Below are positions 1-8,027 of a stretch of 30,540 nt of DNA, one piece after another; the stretch's first letter is position 1, and every line of letters starts with the position of its first letter. The position numbers were made by a program, and so were the translations under genes. This DNA comes from DAOUGC01 sp034429695 (GTDB taxonomy: Bacteria > Chloroflexota > Anaerolineae > Anaerolineales > Anaerolineaceae). The notes under the pieces are model-generated. The model searched no databases. It saw only the letters and a list, made by a program, of their open reading frames with translations, and had not been told where the DNA came from. The stretch covers positions 1 to 30,540 of the forward strand of contig DAOUGC010000030.1 of assembly GCA_034429695.1 (NCBI GenBank). The letters are read 5' to 3'.

Positions 1-2502
1 GCCAGTAAGTCCCAGCGATGCAATCGAATCGCCGGGCATGAACTGCAGGGGCAGGACTCCCATCTCAGCCAGGTTGGAGCGGTGAATACGTTCAAAGGAT
101 TCGGCGATGACAGCGCGCACCCCCAGTAAAAGCGCGCCTTTGGCAGCCCAGTCACGACTGGACCCGGAACCGTACTCTTTTCCAGCGAGTACCACCAGTG
201 GCACACCTTCCTGTTGATATTTCATGGCAGCTTCGTACACACTGGTTTGCTCACCATCCGGCAGATGCAGGGTGTAGCTGCCTTCAATACCGGGGAGCAG
301 CAGATTTTTAATGCGGATATTGGCAAATGTTCCGCGCGTCATCACACGGTCATTTCCACGCCGGGAGCCGTAGGAATTGAAATCCCTGGGTTGTACGTTC
401 TGTTCGACCAAATAACGTCCGGCGGGGCTGGTGATCGCAATGGAACCAGCCGGGGAGATATGGTCTGTGGTGATTGAGTCACCCAGCACCAGCAGGGCGC
501 GCGCGGAATAAATATTGCTCACCCGGCTCTCATCCACTGGTGATTGAAGGAAGTAGGGCGGCTCCTGAATGTAGGTGGAGGCAGGATCCCACGGGTGTAG
601 CAGGTCTTCGGTGGAGTGGATGTTATTCCAGGTCTCATTACCGGTGAATACGTCCTCATAACGTTCCCTGAACATATCAGGCGTCAGGTGCTCGGCGATG
701 ACATCCATGACCTCGTTTGAGGTGGGCCAGATGTCACGCAGGTACACAGGGGTTCCATCTGGAGACATGCCCATGGGTTCGGTTGTGAGGTCAATATCCA
801 CCGTTCCAGCAAGCGCGTAAGCCACCACCAGCGGCGGGCTTGCCAGGTAGTTAGCCTGCGCGTTGGGATGCACCCTGCCCTCAAAGTTGCGATTTCCCGA
901 AAGGACACTGGCTACCACCAGATTGCTCTCTGAAATGGCCTGTGAAACATCTTCTGGCAAGGGACCAGAGTTGCCAATACAGGTGGTGCAACCATAACCA
1001 ACCACGTGGAACCCAAGTTTGCCCAGCGGTTCCAGCAGGCCGGCGTGGGTCAGGTAATCGGTCACCACACGCGAACCAGGCGCCATGCTGGTTTTGACGT
1101 AACCGGGGACGTGCAGGCCTTTTTCAATGGCTTTCTTTGCCAGCAAACCGGCTGCCACCATCACCGTTGGGTTGGATGTATTGGTGCATGAGGTGATGGC
1201 AGCGATCACCACCGAGCCGTGCGTCAGGGTCTCGAGGCTGTTCGGTTTTTCCAGCACTGCGGTTTGCTCCATGCGCTCTGGATGCAGCGAGTACCCGCGT
1301 TCACTGCGTGGAGCGGTGAGAGCCTGCCGGAAAGCATTTTTCATCTGTGACAATGTCACCCGATCCTGCGGGCGTTTGGGGCCAGCCATGGAAGGCTCCA
1401 CCGTGGACAGGTCCAGTTCAATCACATCGGTGTACTCCGGCTGGATAAACTGGTCCTCCCTGAACAAGCCCTGGGCACGGTAGTAAGCTTCCACCAGTTC
1501 AACCACAGCGCGGGGGCGGCCAGTAAAACGCAGGTAATCCAGAGTGAGTTGATCGACGGGGAAATACATCACCGTTGCGCCGTTCTCGGGAGCCATGTTG
1601 GCGATCATGGCGCGGTCAGTGACCGGCAAAGTGGAAAGACCCGGCCCAAAAAACTCGACGAACTTCTCCACAACGCCGCGTTTGCGCAGCATCTGGGTGA
1701 TGGTCAGGGTCAGGTCGGTGGGGGTGACGCCTTCGCACAATGCGCCCGACAACTTGAACCCGATCACATCCGGTGCTGACATTTCAATCGGTTGGCCCAG
1801 CATGGCAGCCACAGCTTCAATACCGCCAACGCCCCAGCCGATCACACCCAGTCCATTGATCATGGTGGTATGTGAGTCGGTTCCCACCACCGTGTCCGGA
1901 AAAGCCACGCTGTTGCCTTCCGGAGAAAGTACCACCGGGCTGAGGTATTCCAGATTGACCTGATGGATGATGCCGGTTGAAGGTGGTACGACGCGGAAGT
2001 TCTTAAAGACTTTTTGTCCCCAATGCAGGAACTCGTAGCGTTCGCGATTGCGCTCAAACTCGAGCGCGGTGTTGCGCAGGATGGCGTCTGGAATGCCGAA
2101 GTAATCAACCTGGATGGAATGGTCAATGACCACATCCACCGGGATGACCGGGTTGATCAAAGCCGGATTGGCGTTTCTGCGGGCAGCCGCTGAACGCATG
2201 GCAGCCAGATCAACCAGCACCGGTACACCGGAAAAGTCCTGCATGAGCACCCTGCCGGGATAGAAGGGTAAAATAGGGCGGTCCACTGCTCTGGATTGCC
2301 AGTTGAGCAAATTGTTGAGAGTTTGCTGTGTTACTTCACCGGCTGAAAATTTGCGCAAGAGCATTTCCAGCATGATGCGAATGGAAACGGGCAGGCGTCG
2401 GATTTGTTCCTCGCTTGCACCCGGTATTTGATCCAGGGGATGGTATGTGTATACACCGTGCGTCGTGTGAATTTCAGCGGATGATGAGGAATGAACGTTC
2501 AT
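1..2502 (-). CDS. acnA: Aconitate hydratase (AcnA/IRP1 type), 3' end cut by the window edge
   Basis: Converts citrate to isocitrate through cis-aconitate in the TCA cycle, using a cytoplasmic [4Fe-4S] cluster. The frame is open from ATG 2502 to base 1 (834 codons), so only the last few dozen residues are missing. The three cluster cysteines are Cys439 (in ITSCTNTSNP), Cys505 and Cys508 (in GYGCTTCIGN). Their numbering is almost that of IRP1/AcnA (437, 503, 506), which separates it from the AcnB type. The N-terminal QDFSGVPVLVDLAAMR block and the C-terminal swivel block (KEYGSGSSRDWAAKGA) are present; the final visible residues are GDSIASLGLTG. A GAAAGG ribosome-binding site (2508-2513) supports the start. 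It follows icd by 60 bases on the same strand, so the two are probably co-transcribed. Confidence 0.97.
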   Translation of the reverse strand, partial: MNVHSSSSAEIHTTHGVYTYHPLDQIPGASEEQIRRLPVSIRIMLEMLLRKFSAGEVTQQTLNNLLNWQSRAVDRPILPFYPGRVLMQDFSGVPVLVDLAAMRSAAARRNANPALINPVIPVDVVIDHSIQVDYFGIPDAILRNTALEFERNRERYEFLHWGQKVFKNFRVVPPSTGIIHQVNLEYLSPVVLSPEGNSVAFPDTVVGTDSHTTMINGLGVIGWGVGGIEAVAAMLGQPIEMSAPDVIGFKLSGALCEGVTPTDLTLTITQMLRKRGVVEKFVEFFGPGLSTLPVTDRAMIANMAPENGATVMYFPVDQLTLDYLRFTGRPRAVVELVEAYYRAQGLFREDQFIQPEYTDVIELDLSTVEPSMAGPKRPQDRVTLSQMKNAFRQALTAPRSERGYSLHPERMEQTAVLEKPNSLETLTHGSVVIAAITSCTNTSNPTVMVAAGLLAKKAIEKGLHVPGYVKTSMAPGSRVVTDYLTHAGLLEPLGKLGFHVVGYGCTTCIGNSGPLPEDVSQAISESNLVVASVLSGNRNFEGRVHPNAQANYLASPPLVVAYALAGTVDIDLTTEPMGMSPDGTPVYLRDIWPTSNEVMDVIAEHLTPDMFRERYEDVFTGNETWNNIHSTEDLLHPWDPASTYIQEPPYFLQSPVDESRVSNIYSARALLVLGDSITTDHISPAGSIAITSPAGRYLVEQNVQPRDFNSYGSRRGNDRVMTRGTFANIRIKNLLLPGIEGSYTLHLPDGEQTSVYEAAMKYQQEGVPLVVLAGKEYGSGSSRDWAAKGALLLGVRAVIAESFERIHRSNLAEMGVLPLQFMPGDSIASLGLTG

Positions 2503-2562
2503 AAATACCTTTCTACAAGTTGATTGCGTGATGAAAGGTCGTTGATTTTCCGGGTGGTTTGG

Positions 2563-3858
2563 TTAACCCATTTCAGCAATGACCGCGTCAGCGAACTCAG
2601 AGGTGGAGACCAGGCGGGCATTTTCCACCAAGCGAAACAGATCAACCGTGAGGGTGCGGCTGGCAATGGCTTTTTCAATGCCGCATGTGATCAGATTGGC
2701 AGCTTCCTCCCATCCCAGGTAACGCAACATCATCTCACCTGAGAGAATTAAGGAACTGGGGTTGGCTTTATTCTGATTGGCGAGGATGGGAGCCGTGCCG
2801 TGCGTGGCTTCAAACACCGCAACCCCGGTTTCATAATTGATATTGCCGCCCGGAGCAATGCCCACCCCGCCCACCTGCGCGGAGAGAGCGTCGGACAGGT
2901 AATCGCCGTTGAGGTTCATGGTTGCCAGTACGTCAAACTCCTGCGGACGGGTGATGGTGGCTTCAAAAACAATGTCAGCGATCATGTCGTTGATCAACAA
3001 TGCGCCGTTGACCTTGGCTTCCTGCTGTTCCACGTTGGCTGCATCCTCGCCCTTTGCTTTTGCGGTGCGCTGCCATTGCTGACGGGTGTAAACGTACCGT
3101 CCAAATTCGCGTTCGGCCAATTCATAACCCCAGTTTCGAAAGGCTCCCTCGGTGAATTTCATGATATTGCCTTTGTGTACCAGGGTGACCACCCGTCTGC
3201 GGTTATCCAGCGCCCACTGAATGGAAGCACGCACCAGACGCTCTGTGCCTTCCCGCGATATGGGTTTAATCCCCAGGCCTGATGTCTGCGGAAAACGGAT
3301 GCTTTCATATGCCTTGGGAAAGTTCTCCCTCAGGAAATCCATCAAACGCTGGTTTTCCGGGGTGCCTTCGGCAAATTCAATACCGGCATAGAGATCCTCG
3401 GTGTTCTCCCTGAAGGTCACCATGTCCACCATTTGCGGGTTTCGCACTGGTGAGGGAACGCCATCAAACCAGCGTACCGGCCGCTGGCACACATAAAGAT
3501 CCAGGTCTTTACGCAATGCCACATTGAGCGAACGAATGCCGCCCCCAACAGGCGTGGTCAATGGACCTTTAATGCCCACTTTATATTCTTTGAATGCCTG
3601 CAGGGTGTCATCAGGAAGCCAGACACCCAGCGCATCGTGGGCTTTTCCTCCGGCGAGAACTTCCTGCCAGTGAATGGCGCGCGCCCCATGATAGGCGATC
3701 TCAATTGCCGCATCCATCACACGCCTGGCAGCTTTCCACACATCCGGGCCAATACCGTCTCCCTCAATAAATGGGATGATGGGGTGATCGGGGGTGTGCA
3801 GGCTTCCGTTGACGAGGGTTATCTTCTGACCGGTGTGGGGGGAGGTGACGTTTTCCAT
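2563..3858 (-). CDS. icd: Isocitrate dehydrogenase, E. coli Icd-like class
   Basis: Oxidatively decarboxylates isocitrate to 2-oxoglutarate. ATG 3858 (431 aa) is preferred over a TTG 12 codons upstream because a GGAGGG lies between them, although it is 13 bases before the ATG. Substrate-binding features are intact: GGGIRSLNVALR (Ser110, equivalent to E. coli Ser113), FRENTEDLYAGIEF, and the metal Asp region near NLNGDYLSD. The cofactor pocket is unusual. The E. coli NADP-binding pair Lys344-Tyr345 is Ile358-Leu359 here (HGTAPIL), Val351 is Ala, and Tyr391 is Val, while Arg395 is kept as Arg409. NADP preference is therefore doubtful; NAD use is plausible but not shown. It is the first gene of an icd-acnA unit, divergent from the IclR regulator. 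Confidence 0.95.
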   Translation of the reverse strand: MENVTSPHTGQKITLVNGSLHTPDHPIIPFIEGDGIGPDVWKAARRVMDAAIEIAYHGARAIHWQEVLAGGKAHDALGVWLPDDTLQAFKEYKVGIKGPLTTPVGGGIRSLNVALRKDLDLYVCQRPVRWFDGVPSPVRNPQMVDMVTFRENTEDLYAGIEFAEGTPENQRLMDFLRENFPKAYESIRFPQTSGLGIKPISREGTERLVRASIQWALDNRRRVVTLVHKGNIMKFTEGAFRNWGYELAEREFGRYVYTRQQWQRTAKAKGEDAANVEQQEAKVNGALLINDMIADIVFEATITRPQEFDVLATMNLNGDYLSDALSAQVGGVGIAPGGNINYETGVAVFEATHGTAPILANQNKANPSSLILSGEMMLRYLGWEEAANLITCGIEKAIASRTLTVDLFRLVENARLVSTSEFADAVIAEMG

Positions 3859-3906
3859 GAAAAAATTATATCCCTCCAAAGCAGAGAATGGCAAGTTGAT
3901 TTATCG

Positions 3907-3937
3907 ATAATATCACTAATCCCCAGGGTGATATTAT
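3907..3937. promoter_or_regulatory. Perfect 10-bp inverted repeat upstream of icd
   Basis: ATAATATCAC (3907-3916) and GTGATATTAT (3928-3937) are exact reverse complements with an 11-base spacer. The half-site centres are 21 bp apart, about two helical turns, which fits a dimeric regulator. It lies 48 bases upstream of the icd start, on the icd side of the divergent promoter region, and its AT-rich arms could overlap an icd -10 element. It differs in sequence from the repeat at 3985-4005, so it is probably bound by a different protein. The regulator is unknown. Confidence 0.6.
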
Positions 3938-3944
3938 TTCATGC

Positions 3945-3974
3945 TTGACATATGATACCAGAAAATCCTATAAT
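3945..3974 (+). promoter_or_regulatory. Sigma70-type promoter of iclR-citrate synthase operon
   Basis: Consensus TTGACA (3945-3950) and consensus TATAAT (3969-3974) are separated by 18 bp. Transcription would start near 3981, about 64 bases upstream of the iclR ATG. It is one of the strongest-looking promoters in the window and sits directly in front of a palindrome, which suggests a promoter held in check by a repressor. Confidence 0.8.
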
Positions 3975-3984
3975 ATTGGGTAAT

Positions 3985-4015
3985 TAATGGGACACAGTCC
4001 CATTATATGGGACAC
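3985..4015. promoter_or_regulatory. Operator candidate: 9-bp inverted repeat plus an extra half-site
   Basis: TAATGGGAC (3985-3993) and GTCCCATTA (3997-4005) form a perfect inverted repeat around ACA. The sequence ATGGGACAC at 3987-3995 is repeated exactly at 4007-4015, 20 bp downstream, that is two helical turns. The site begins about 5 bases after the predicted start of transcription, so bound protein would block initiation or early elongation. IclR-family proteins commonly autoregulate and bind as dimers or tetramers, so the adjacent regulator is the natural candidate; this is an inference. Confidence 0.7.
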
Positions 4016-4044
4016 TTTCCTGGAGAAAATGATCACCCTTTATC

Positions 4045-4818
4045 ATGAACGAACCTGAAAAGAACTCCACCCTGTCACGCGCTTTTGCCCTGCTGGATTG
4101 TTTCAGTGTGGATCGTCCTGCGCTGGGTGTGCGCGAAGCCGCACGCATGGTGAAGCTTTCCACCAGCACCACCGGTCGCCTGATGAGCCTGCTCAAAGAT
4201 ATGGGGGTGTTAAGGCAGAACCCCGAGACGAAGTTGTATTCGTTGGGCGGCAGGGTGCTTTCATGGGCTGGTGTTTACTCTTCAACATTGGATGTGCGCA
4301 ACGCAGCCATTGGTTTGATGAAGGAGCTGTGGCAGGAGACCCAGGAGACGATCAGCCTGTACGTTCTGGAGGGGGATGAACGCGTGTGTGTTGAGCGCCT
4401 TGAAAGCCAGCAAAATGTTCGCATTGTGGCCCGTCTGGGCAAACGGCTGCCGCTGTATGCCGGGTCAGCCGGAAAGGTGTTCCTGGCATTTCTTCCTCCA
4501 GCGCGATGCAAGGAAATTCTCGACCGCACCGATTTCTCCCCTTTGACGCCGTTTACCTATACGGTAAGGCAGGATCTGGAAACCGAACTGGGCATCATCG
4601 CCGGTCAGGGATTTGCCGTCAGTCACGGCGAATGGGTGGCCGATGCCTCCGGAGTGGCCGCACCCATCTTTGCCGGCGGGCGCGAAATTGTTGCTGTGCT
4701 CACCATATCCGGACCATCTGCACGCTTTTCGCCGGAACGCATTTCCCATTTTTCACAACGCGTGGTGGAAGTCGCCGCGCAACTATCTCAACAGATGGGG
4801 CATCGCCAGGTAATCTGA
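4045..4818 (+). CDS. IclR-family transcriptional regulator
   Basis: A 257-aa regulator with an N-terminal winged helix-turn-helix (about residues 8-70, recognition helix region LSTSTTGRLMSLL) and a C-terminal effector-binding domain (about 80-250) with the family block LPLYAGSAGKVFLAFL. ATG 4045 is the first ATG after an in-frame stop at 4030-4032. Its ribosome-binding site is weak: TGGAG lies 19 bases upstream. It heads a plus-strand unit with citrate synthase (48 bases downstream) and the kinase-like gene, and faces icd-acnA. A role as local regulator of the citrate branch of the TCA cycle is inferred from position. The effector cannot be read from sequence; IclR ligands are usually small carboxylates or aromatic acids. 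Confidence 0.93.
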   Translation: MNEPEKNSTLSRAFALLDCFSVDRPALGVREAARMVKLSTSTTGRLMSLLKDMGVLRQNPETKLYSLGGRVLSWAGVYSSTLDVRNAAIGLMKELWQETQETISLYVLEGDERVCVERLESQQNVRIVARLGKRLPLYAGSAGKVFLAFLPPARCKEILDRTDFSPLTPFTYTVRQDLETELGIIAGQGFAVSHGEWVADASGVAAPIFAGGREIVAVLTISGPSARFSPERISHFSQRVVEVAAQLSQQMGHRQVI

Positions 4819-4866
4819 ATTGACCAGGCGACACGGTTTTTTACCGTTCCCAGTCAGGAGGCTGGT

Positions 4867-6186
4867 ATGGATCTATTTTCAAAAATCGAGGAGCAACTTC
4901 CCCCCTGGCGTGAGCGGGTAAACCGGTTGACCAAGATTTACGGCAACCTGAAGGTATGCGACGTAACTGTTGAGCAAATCTACGGTGGAATTCGCGGCGT
5001 CCAGATCCAGGTGTCGGATATTTCTTATGTTGACCCCATGCTGGGCATCCGCTTGCGTGGATACACCATCCCCGAGTTGCTTGAAGATTTGCCAAAAGCG
5101 CCTGGTTCAAATTATCCATTGACCGGTGGATTGTTTTATCTGTTGATGGTAAATGAATTTCCCACCCAGGCGGATGCTGAGATGGTGGAAGCAGAATGGA
5201 AACAACGCAGCGTTGTGCCTGATTATGTATATGATGTGCTGCGCGCCCTGCCAGCCGATACCCACCCGATGACCCTGTTCTCCACAGCCATTCTGGCTTT
5301 GCAGCGCGAATCAGTGTTTGCCAGTGACTATGCCGGCGGCTCAGTACGCAAGCCGGATTATTGGAAAGGCTACCTGGAAGACAGTCTGAACCTGACCGCC
5401 AAAGTACCTGCGCTGGCAGCATTTATTTACAACCATCGTTATCGGGGCGGGCAGGTCATTGACCCCGATCCCAACCTGGATTGGTCAGCCAATTTTGCCC
5501 ACATGATCGGCATTGACGATGAAGAATACAAGGATCTCTGCCGTCTGTTCTTCTTCCTGCACTCTGATCACGAGGGCGGCAATGTCTCGGCACACGCCTC
5601 CCATCTGGTGGCATCAGCCCTTTCGGATGTTTACTACGCCTGTTCAGCCGGGATGAACGGACTGGCAGGACCACTTCATGGGCTGGCCAACCAGGAGTGC
5701 ATCCGCTGGTTGCTGGGTGTTCGCGATCAGGTGGGGGAGCACCCCACGCGCGAGCAGGTGGAAGCCTGTGTGAGCAGGACCCTGGATGAGGGACAGGTGA
5801 TCCCGGGTTACGGGCATGCTGTGCTGCGCACCACCGACCCGCGTTTCACTGCCCAGCTTGATTATGGCTGGCGGGTCATGCCAGATGACGATCTCTTCCA
5901 ACTGGTTAACCTGGTGTATGATGTGGTTCCCGATTTGCTCGAAAAGCAGGGCAAAGTAAAAAACCCCTATCCCAATGTGGATGCAATCAATGGGACCATG
6001 CAGTATCATTACGGGGTGAAGGAATTCGACTACTATACCGTTCTGTTTGGGGTCAGCCGTATTCTGGGCCTCACCACCCATGCGGTCTGGTCGCGCGCGC
6101 TGCAAAAACCCATTGAACGGCCAAAATCACTCACCACCAAAATGCTGGAAGAATTGATCACTTCCGCATATTTTCACCGTTCGTGA
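4867..6186 (+). CDS. gltA: Citrate synthase, mitochondrial-like type
   Basis: Condenses acetyl-CoA and oxaloacetate to citrate, the entry step of the TCA cycle. The 439-aa protein resembles the mitochondrial branch rather than the usual short bacterial or hexameric E. coli type. Shared blocks include LHSDHEGGNVSAHASHL, AGMNGLAGPLHGLANQE, PGYGHAVLR and the C-terminal WSRALQKPIERPKS. The catalytic triad is complete: His271 (PLHGLAN), His317 (GYGHAV) and Asp372 (PNVDA), matching pig His274, His320 and Asp375. AGGAGG at 4856-4861, five bases before ATG 4867, is the best ribosome-binding site in the operon and suggests strong translation. It lies between the IclR regulator and the kinase-like gene. 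Confidence 0.96.
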   Translation: MDLFSKIEEQLPPWRERVNRLTKIYGNLKVCDVTVEQIYGGIRGVQIQVSDISYVDPMLGIRLRGYTIPELLEDLPKAPGSNYPLTGGLFYLLMVNEFPTQADAEMVEAEWKQRSVVPDYVYDVLRALPADTHPMTLFSTAILALQRESVFASDYAGGSVRKPDYWKGYLEDSLNLTAKVPALAAFIYNHRYRGGQVIDPDPNLDWSANFAHMIGIDDEEYKDLCRLFFFLHSDHEGGNVSAHASHLVASALSDVYYACSAGMNGLAGPLHGLANQECIRWLLGVRDQVGEHPTREQVEACVSRTLDEGQVIPGYGHAVLRTTDPRFTAQLDYGWRVMPDDDLFQLVNLVYDVVPDLLEKQGKVKNPYPNVDAINGTMQYHYGVKEFDYYTVLFGVSRILGLTTHAVWSRALQKPIERPKSLTTKMLEELITSAYFHRS

Positions 6187-6232
6187 CCGCGCATCCCCGC
6201 GTGCAAATTTTCCAGAAAGTGAGAGCCATCCC

Positions 6233-7996
6233 ATGCAATCTGAAAGACACAATTTGTTGGACGAAAAAATTGTCATACGCATGCAGGGAAAAACCGCTGA
6301 AAACGCGGAGGAATTGCTTTCGTCAGATCTGTTTTTTGAGATCCTTACCCAGTTTGTCTCCACGCTCAAACGACAACAATCCCGCCTGTTGCGCATCTTC
6401 CCAGACAGTGAGATCACTGAAGATGACCTGCGCCTGCTGACCAGCATCTTTCGTTATCTGGCCAAACTGCCGGCGGATCTGGTGCTGCGGGTGCAGGATG
6501 GCAGCCAACCTTTCTTTGACGACAGGGAGTTGCTCAACGATTTTGTGGAGCAGTTATACAACTACTGGCGCAGTCTCAATCGCGTGGTGGTGTGCGATTC
6601 CGCGGGTGACCGGTTGGACAAAAAACCCTACCGGGCGTTCAATGAGACCGTGGAAAAACTGACCCACGTGGTGCGCAGCACTTATCGGGATGTGCAGGAA
6701 AACATCACCGGGCGGCATCCGCGAATTTATCGTCAGGTGAGCGCCGGTGCGGAGATCGGAGCAATTGCACTGCCTCGTGATGTCCCGTTTAAAGCAGATA
6801 TTTACAAAAAGCTGAACTCCATCGGCATCATCCGTCAGGTATTGATTTACCCACCCTTGATCTTCTCCTCGCCGATGAACAAGCGTACCGGCAGTTTTGT
6901 GCGCGTTGATGCCAACCCGGTCCTGGATGTCGAGCTCGACCATGATGACTGGTTATGTTATCCAGCCAAGGTCGGAGATCTGGTGGTGCTGGTTTACTTC
7001 TCACTCGCGCAATTTGAGCTTGGTTTTTCGTTGTGCAATCTGTTTGAACTAGCCAGTGATGAGGATTTGAAACGCCAGCCGGACGCGATTTACCTGTTTG
7101 GGGTTGAGCCGCAGGTCCCCGAAGAACAGGCAGTGCCGGACCGGGAAACCATTTTCTTTGATGATGAAGCCAATGGGATTCTGGTTGGCTCCATTCCGCT
7201 GCGCGACCGGTACAGCTATTTTGGTTACCTGAAGAAGATGATTCTGACTCTGCACAATATCATCATGATGAAGCGCGGGCGGCTGCCTTATCACGGTGCG
7301 ATGGTGAACCTGACCCTCAAGGGCGGACAGCCGTCCACCGTCCTGATTATTGGCGACACCGGTGCGGGCAAGTCAGAGACGCTTGAGGCATTGCGTGCCA
7401 TTGCCGGGGATGAAGTGGAAGACCTGGTGGTGATCGCCGACGACATGGGATCACTTGCACTGGAGGATGGCAGGGTAATTGGTTACGGAACAGAAATGGG
7501 CGCGTTTGTCCGGCTGGATGACCTGCAGTCTGGTTACGCCTGGGGACAGATCGACCGTACAATCATCATGAACCCTGATCAAACCAATGCCAGGGTGGTC
7601 ATTCCGGTGACCAAGTACGATGATGTTGTGCGCGGCTTTGGGGTGGATTACATTTTCTACGCCAATAACTATGACACTGTTGATGGGGACGTTTCGGCGG
7701 TTCAGTCATTTGATCGGGTTGAGGATGCACTGGAAGTGTTCAGAGCCGGACGGGTGATGAGCAAGGGGACAACCACGACCACCGGGCTGGTGCAGACGTA
7801 TTTTGCCAATATTTTTGGGCCGCCCCAGTACCAGCACTTGCATGATCCACTGGCTGAAAAGTTCTTCCATGCCTTCTTTGACCAGAATCTGTTTGTTGGC
7901 CAGTTGCGCACCCAACTGGGGGTGTCCGGCAAGGAACAGGGTGGCCCCCAACATGCCGCCAGGGAGTTGCTGCGGGTAATCCGCAGTGGCAGGTGA
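6233..7996 (+). CDS. HPr kinase/PEP carboxykinase-like P-loop protein, function unknown
   Basis: A 587-aa protein with two parts. Residues 1 to about 310 have no motif I recognise. Residues about 330-540 look like the HPr kinase/PEPCK nucleotide-binding core: HGAMVNL (354-360), P-loop GDTGAGKSET (374-383, very close to the HprK form), an acidic pair in VIADDMGSL (399-407), and TNARVVIP (451-458), which recalls the PEPCK block before its C-terminal region. I do not see the PEPCK GDDEH-type metal/oxaloacetate motif, and the N-terminal half is not PEPCK-like, so a plain PEPCK call is unsafe. ATG 6233 is 46 bases after the citrate synthase stop with a weak ribosome-binding site, and no terminator separates them. 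Possible roles are a protein kinase or phosphorylase acting on a TCA enzyme, or a divergent PEPCK. It is cytoplasmic, with no signal or membrane segment. Confidence 0.75.
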   Translation: MQSERHNLLDEKIVIRMQGKTAENAEELLSSDLFFEILTQFVSTLKRQQSRLLRIFPDSEITEDDLRLLTSIFRYLAKLPADLVLRVQDGSQPFFDDRELLNDFVEQLYNYWRSLNRVVVCDSAGDRLDKKPYRAFNETVEKLTHVVRSTYRDVQENITGRHPRIYRQVSAGAEIGAIALPRDVPFKADIYKKLNSIGIIRQVLIYPPLIFSSPMNKRTGSFVRVDANPVLDVELDHDDWLCYPAKVGDLVVLVYFSLAQFELGFSLCNLFELASDEDLKRQPDAIYLFGVEPQVPEEQAVPDRETIFFDDEANGILVGSIPLRDRYSYFGYLKKMILTLHNIIMMKRGRLPYHGAMVNLTLKGGQPSTVLIIGDTGAGKSETLEALRAIAGDEVEDLVVIADDMGSLALEDGRVIGYGTEMGAFVRLDDLQSGYAWGQIDRTIIMNPDQTNARVVIPVTKYDDVVRGFGVDYIFYANNYDTVDGDVSAVQSFDRVEDALEVFRAGRVMSKGTTTTTGLVQTYFANIFGPPQYQHLHDPLAEKFFHAFFDQNLFVGQLRTQLGVSGKEQGGPQHAARELLRVIRSGR

Positions 7997-8027
7997 AGTC
8001 AATTGTTGGTGATTGATCCTCTCTGCA

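Noticed and set aside
3859..3894. Twelve-codon N-terminal extension of icd from a TTG start
   Set aside because: The only good ribosome-binding site (GGAGGG) lies within this stretch, and the extension does not resemble the Icd N-terminus.
6233..7996. Plain annotation as phosphoenolpyruvate carboxykinase
   Set aside because: Only the P-loop core and one block look PEPCK/HprK-like; the N-terminal half and the typical PEPCK metal motif are missing, so the specific name is not supported.
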